Positions 63,223 through 64,000 of a stretch of DNA of 64,000 nt are shown here, piece by piece. Location: NCBI RefSeq assembly GCF_022662195.1, contig NZ_JAKMCS010000001.1, forward strand, positions 372,001 to 436,000, in the 5' to 3' direction. The position numbers and the translations under genes are program-made. Numbering within the stretch: the stretch's first letter is position 1; every line of letters starts with the position of its first letter. The notes under the pieces were generated by a model. The model saw nothing but the letters and a program-made list of their open reading frames with translations. It was not told the DNA's origin and ran no database searches. The DNA comes from Aestuariivivens insulae. GTDB lineage: Bacteria > Bacteroidota > Bacteroidia > Flavobacteriales > Flavobacteriaceae.

Positions 63223-63987
63223 TTATTTAAATACCACGGGAATTATCTCACCCTTAGCCAAACAGAATGTTGAAATGGTTTCATCCGTCATTGTTGCAGT
63301 ATAATCTACTTCATCTACTTTAAAACCAATGGAGCGAAGTTTATCAAAATAATCACGACCATAAACGCGCACATGGTCATACTGTCCAAAAATGAGGGCC
63401 CGTTCTTTTTTATCGGTGATGGTATCGTCTTCAAAAGTTGTTTTTCGGTTTAAATCCTGTGGAATTTGAAAAACACCCCAACCTCCAGGTTTCATAACAC
63501 GGTATAACTCTTCCATGGCTTTAGTGTCATCTGGGATATGTTCTAATACGTGATTACACAAAATAACATCAAAGCTATTGTCCTTAAAGGGGAGGTTGCA
63601 AATGTCGGCTTTAACATCGGCTATGGGGGATAGTAAATCGGTTGTGGTATAGTTTAATTTTTTTAAGGATTTAAATTGTTTTAAAAAGCATTGCTCTGGT
63701 GCAAAGTGCAAAACCTTTAAGTTTTCGGTGAAAAAATTGGTTTCATTTTTTAAATACAGCCATAATAGCCTGTGGCGCTCTAAAGACAATGTTGAAGGAG
63801 ATAATACATTGTTACGCTGTGTGCCATAACCATAGGGCAAAAAGGTACTAAAGCTTTTACCATCGATGGGGTCGGTAAAGGTTTTGCCCTTTAAAAAGAA
63901 AGCTAATATTGGACGAATAATATAGCTTAACCTAATTAATAGGGGGCGGGGAATAATGTTCAGGATTATTTTAAAAACTGTTTTCAA
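63223..63987 (-). CDS. class I SAM-dependent methyltransferase
   Basis: A 254-residue protein. The N-terminal 35 residues contain a hydrophobic stretch (IRPILAFFLKG). The Rossmann core has VLHFAPEQCFLKQF (a variant motif I), the acidic TTTDLLSPIADVKADICNLPFKDNSFDVILCNHVLEHIPDD (motifs II-IV) and MKPGGWGVFQIP. This resembles methyltransferase_11-type enzymes found in glycan or lipid modification clusters. Substrate unknown. The start is 13 bases from the window end; neighbours upstream are not visible. Confidence 0.85.
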   Translation of the reverse strand: MKTVFKIILNIIPRPLLIRLSYIIRPILAFFLKGKTFTDPIDGKSFSTFLPYGYGTQRNNVLSPSTLSLERHRLLWLYLKNETNFFTENLKVLHFAPEQCFLKQFKSLKKLNYTTTDLLSPIADVKADICNLPFKDNSFDVILCNHVLEHIPDDTKAMEELYRVMKPGGWGVFQIPQDLNRKTTFEDDTITDKKERALIFGQYDHVRVYGRDYFDKLRSIGFKVDEVDYTATMTDETISTFCLAKGEIIPVVFK

Positions 63988-64000
63988 ATGCGTTATGCTT

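Noticed and set aside
1-64000. Prophage, insertion sequence or integrative element
   Set aside because: No transposase, integrase, phage structural gene or flanking target duplication was recognised anywhere in the window.

Overview
The window looks like a chromosomal segment of a marine-type member of the Flavobacteriaceae (Bacteroidota). This rests on the strong AT bias, the gene families present (type IX secretion parts PorT, the T9SS plug protein and a T9SS sorting domain; a TamL-type Omp85 lipoprotein; a Na+-translocating NQR; a short primary sigma factor of 287 residues; an AccD without zinc-ribbon cysteines) and Bacteroidota-type promoter elements (TTTG then TAnnTTTG). No phage, insertion sequence, CRISPR array or rRNA gene was seen. 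All calls come from reading the sequence and recalled family knowledge; no database search was run.

Layout. 1-2.8 kb: the last codons of ftsA, ftsZ, a GatB/YqeY-domain gene and tRNA-Arg(TCG). 2.8-3.25 kb: a terminator and a 111-bp tandem repeat array. 3.4-10.4 kb: an M90/MtfA-like peptidase, a CHRD lipoprotein, two tandem CBS proteins, rpe, a BLUF photoreceptor, the primary sigma factor and regulators of unknown role. 10.6-17.3 kb: a membrane-anchored AraC regulator followed by a four-gene translationally coupled operon (DUF6134-like, CPBP-like, two SDR enzymes) and a second operon of four small envelope proteins. Both operons start with the same promoter-proximal motif, so this is the best candidate for an undescribed regulon. 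17.4-34.6 kb: mostly housekeeping (pnp, rpsO, accD, fbaA, tamL, a TrmH-type methyltransferase, porT, ubiE, trkA-trkH, an aminotransferase, a fatty acid desaturase, rsmG). 34.9-40.7 kb: a 1640-residue T9SS cargo protein and a TPR protein. 41-47 kb: pruA, an NRDE protein, a DUF6695-like protein, a PIN/DUF6364 toxin-antitoxin pair, apaG and the T9SS plug protein. 47.4-53.5 kb: nqrABCDEF. 53.6-61.4 kb: a cytochrome c lipoprotein, an unknown protein, a large membrane-anchored cytochrome with DUF1587/1592/1588/1585-type domains coupled to a DUF1552 protein, and a FucP-like sugar transporter. 61.6-64 kb: a small conserved protein coupled to apbE (which flavinylates NqrB and NqrC), then a methyltransferase.

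Functional links. apbE supplies the covalent FMN needed by the nqr products encoded about 8 kb upstream. NQR sodium export and TrkAH potassium uptake fit a sodium-energised marine lifestyle. PorT, the plug protein and the giant cargo protein belong to one secretion pathway. Many ORFs need their start moved downstream to agree with family length, overlap with the previous stop, or promoter position; these choices are given per gene.
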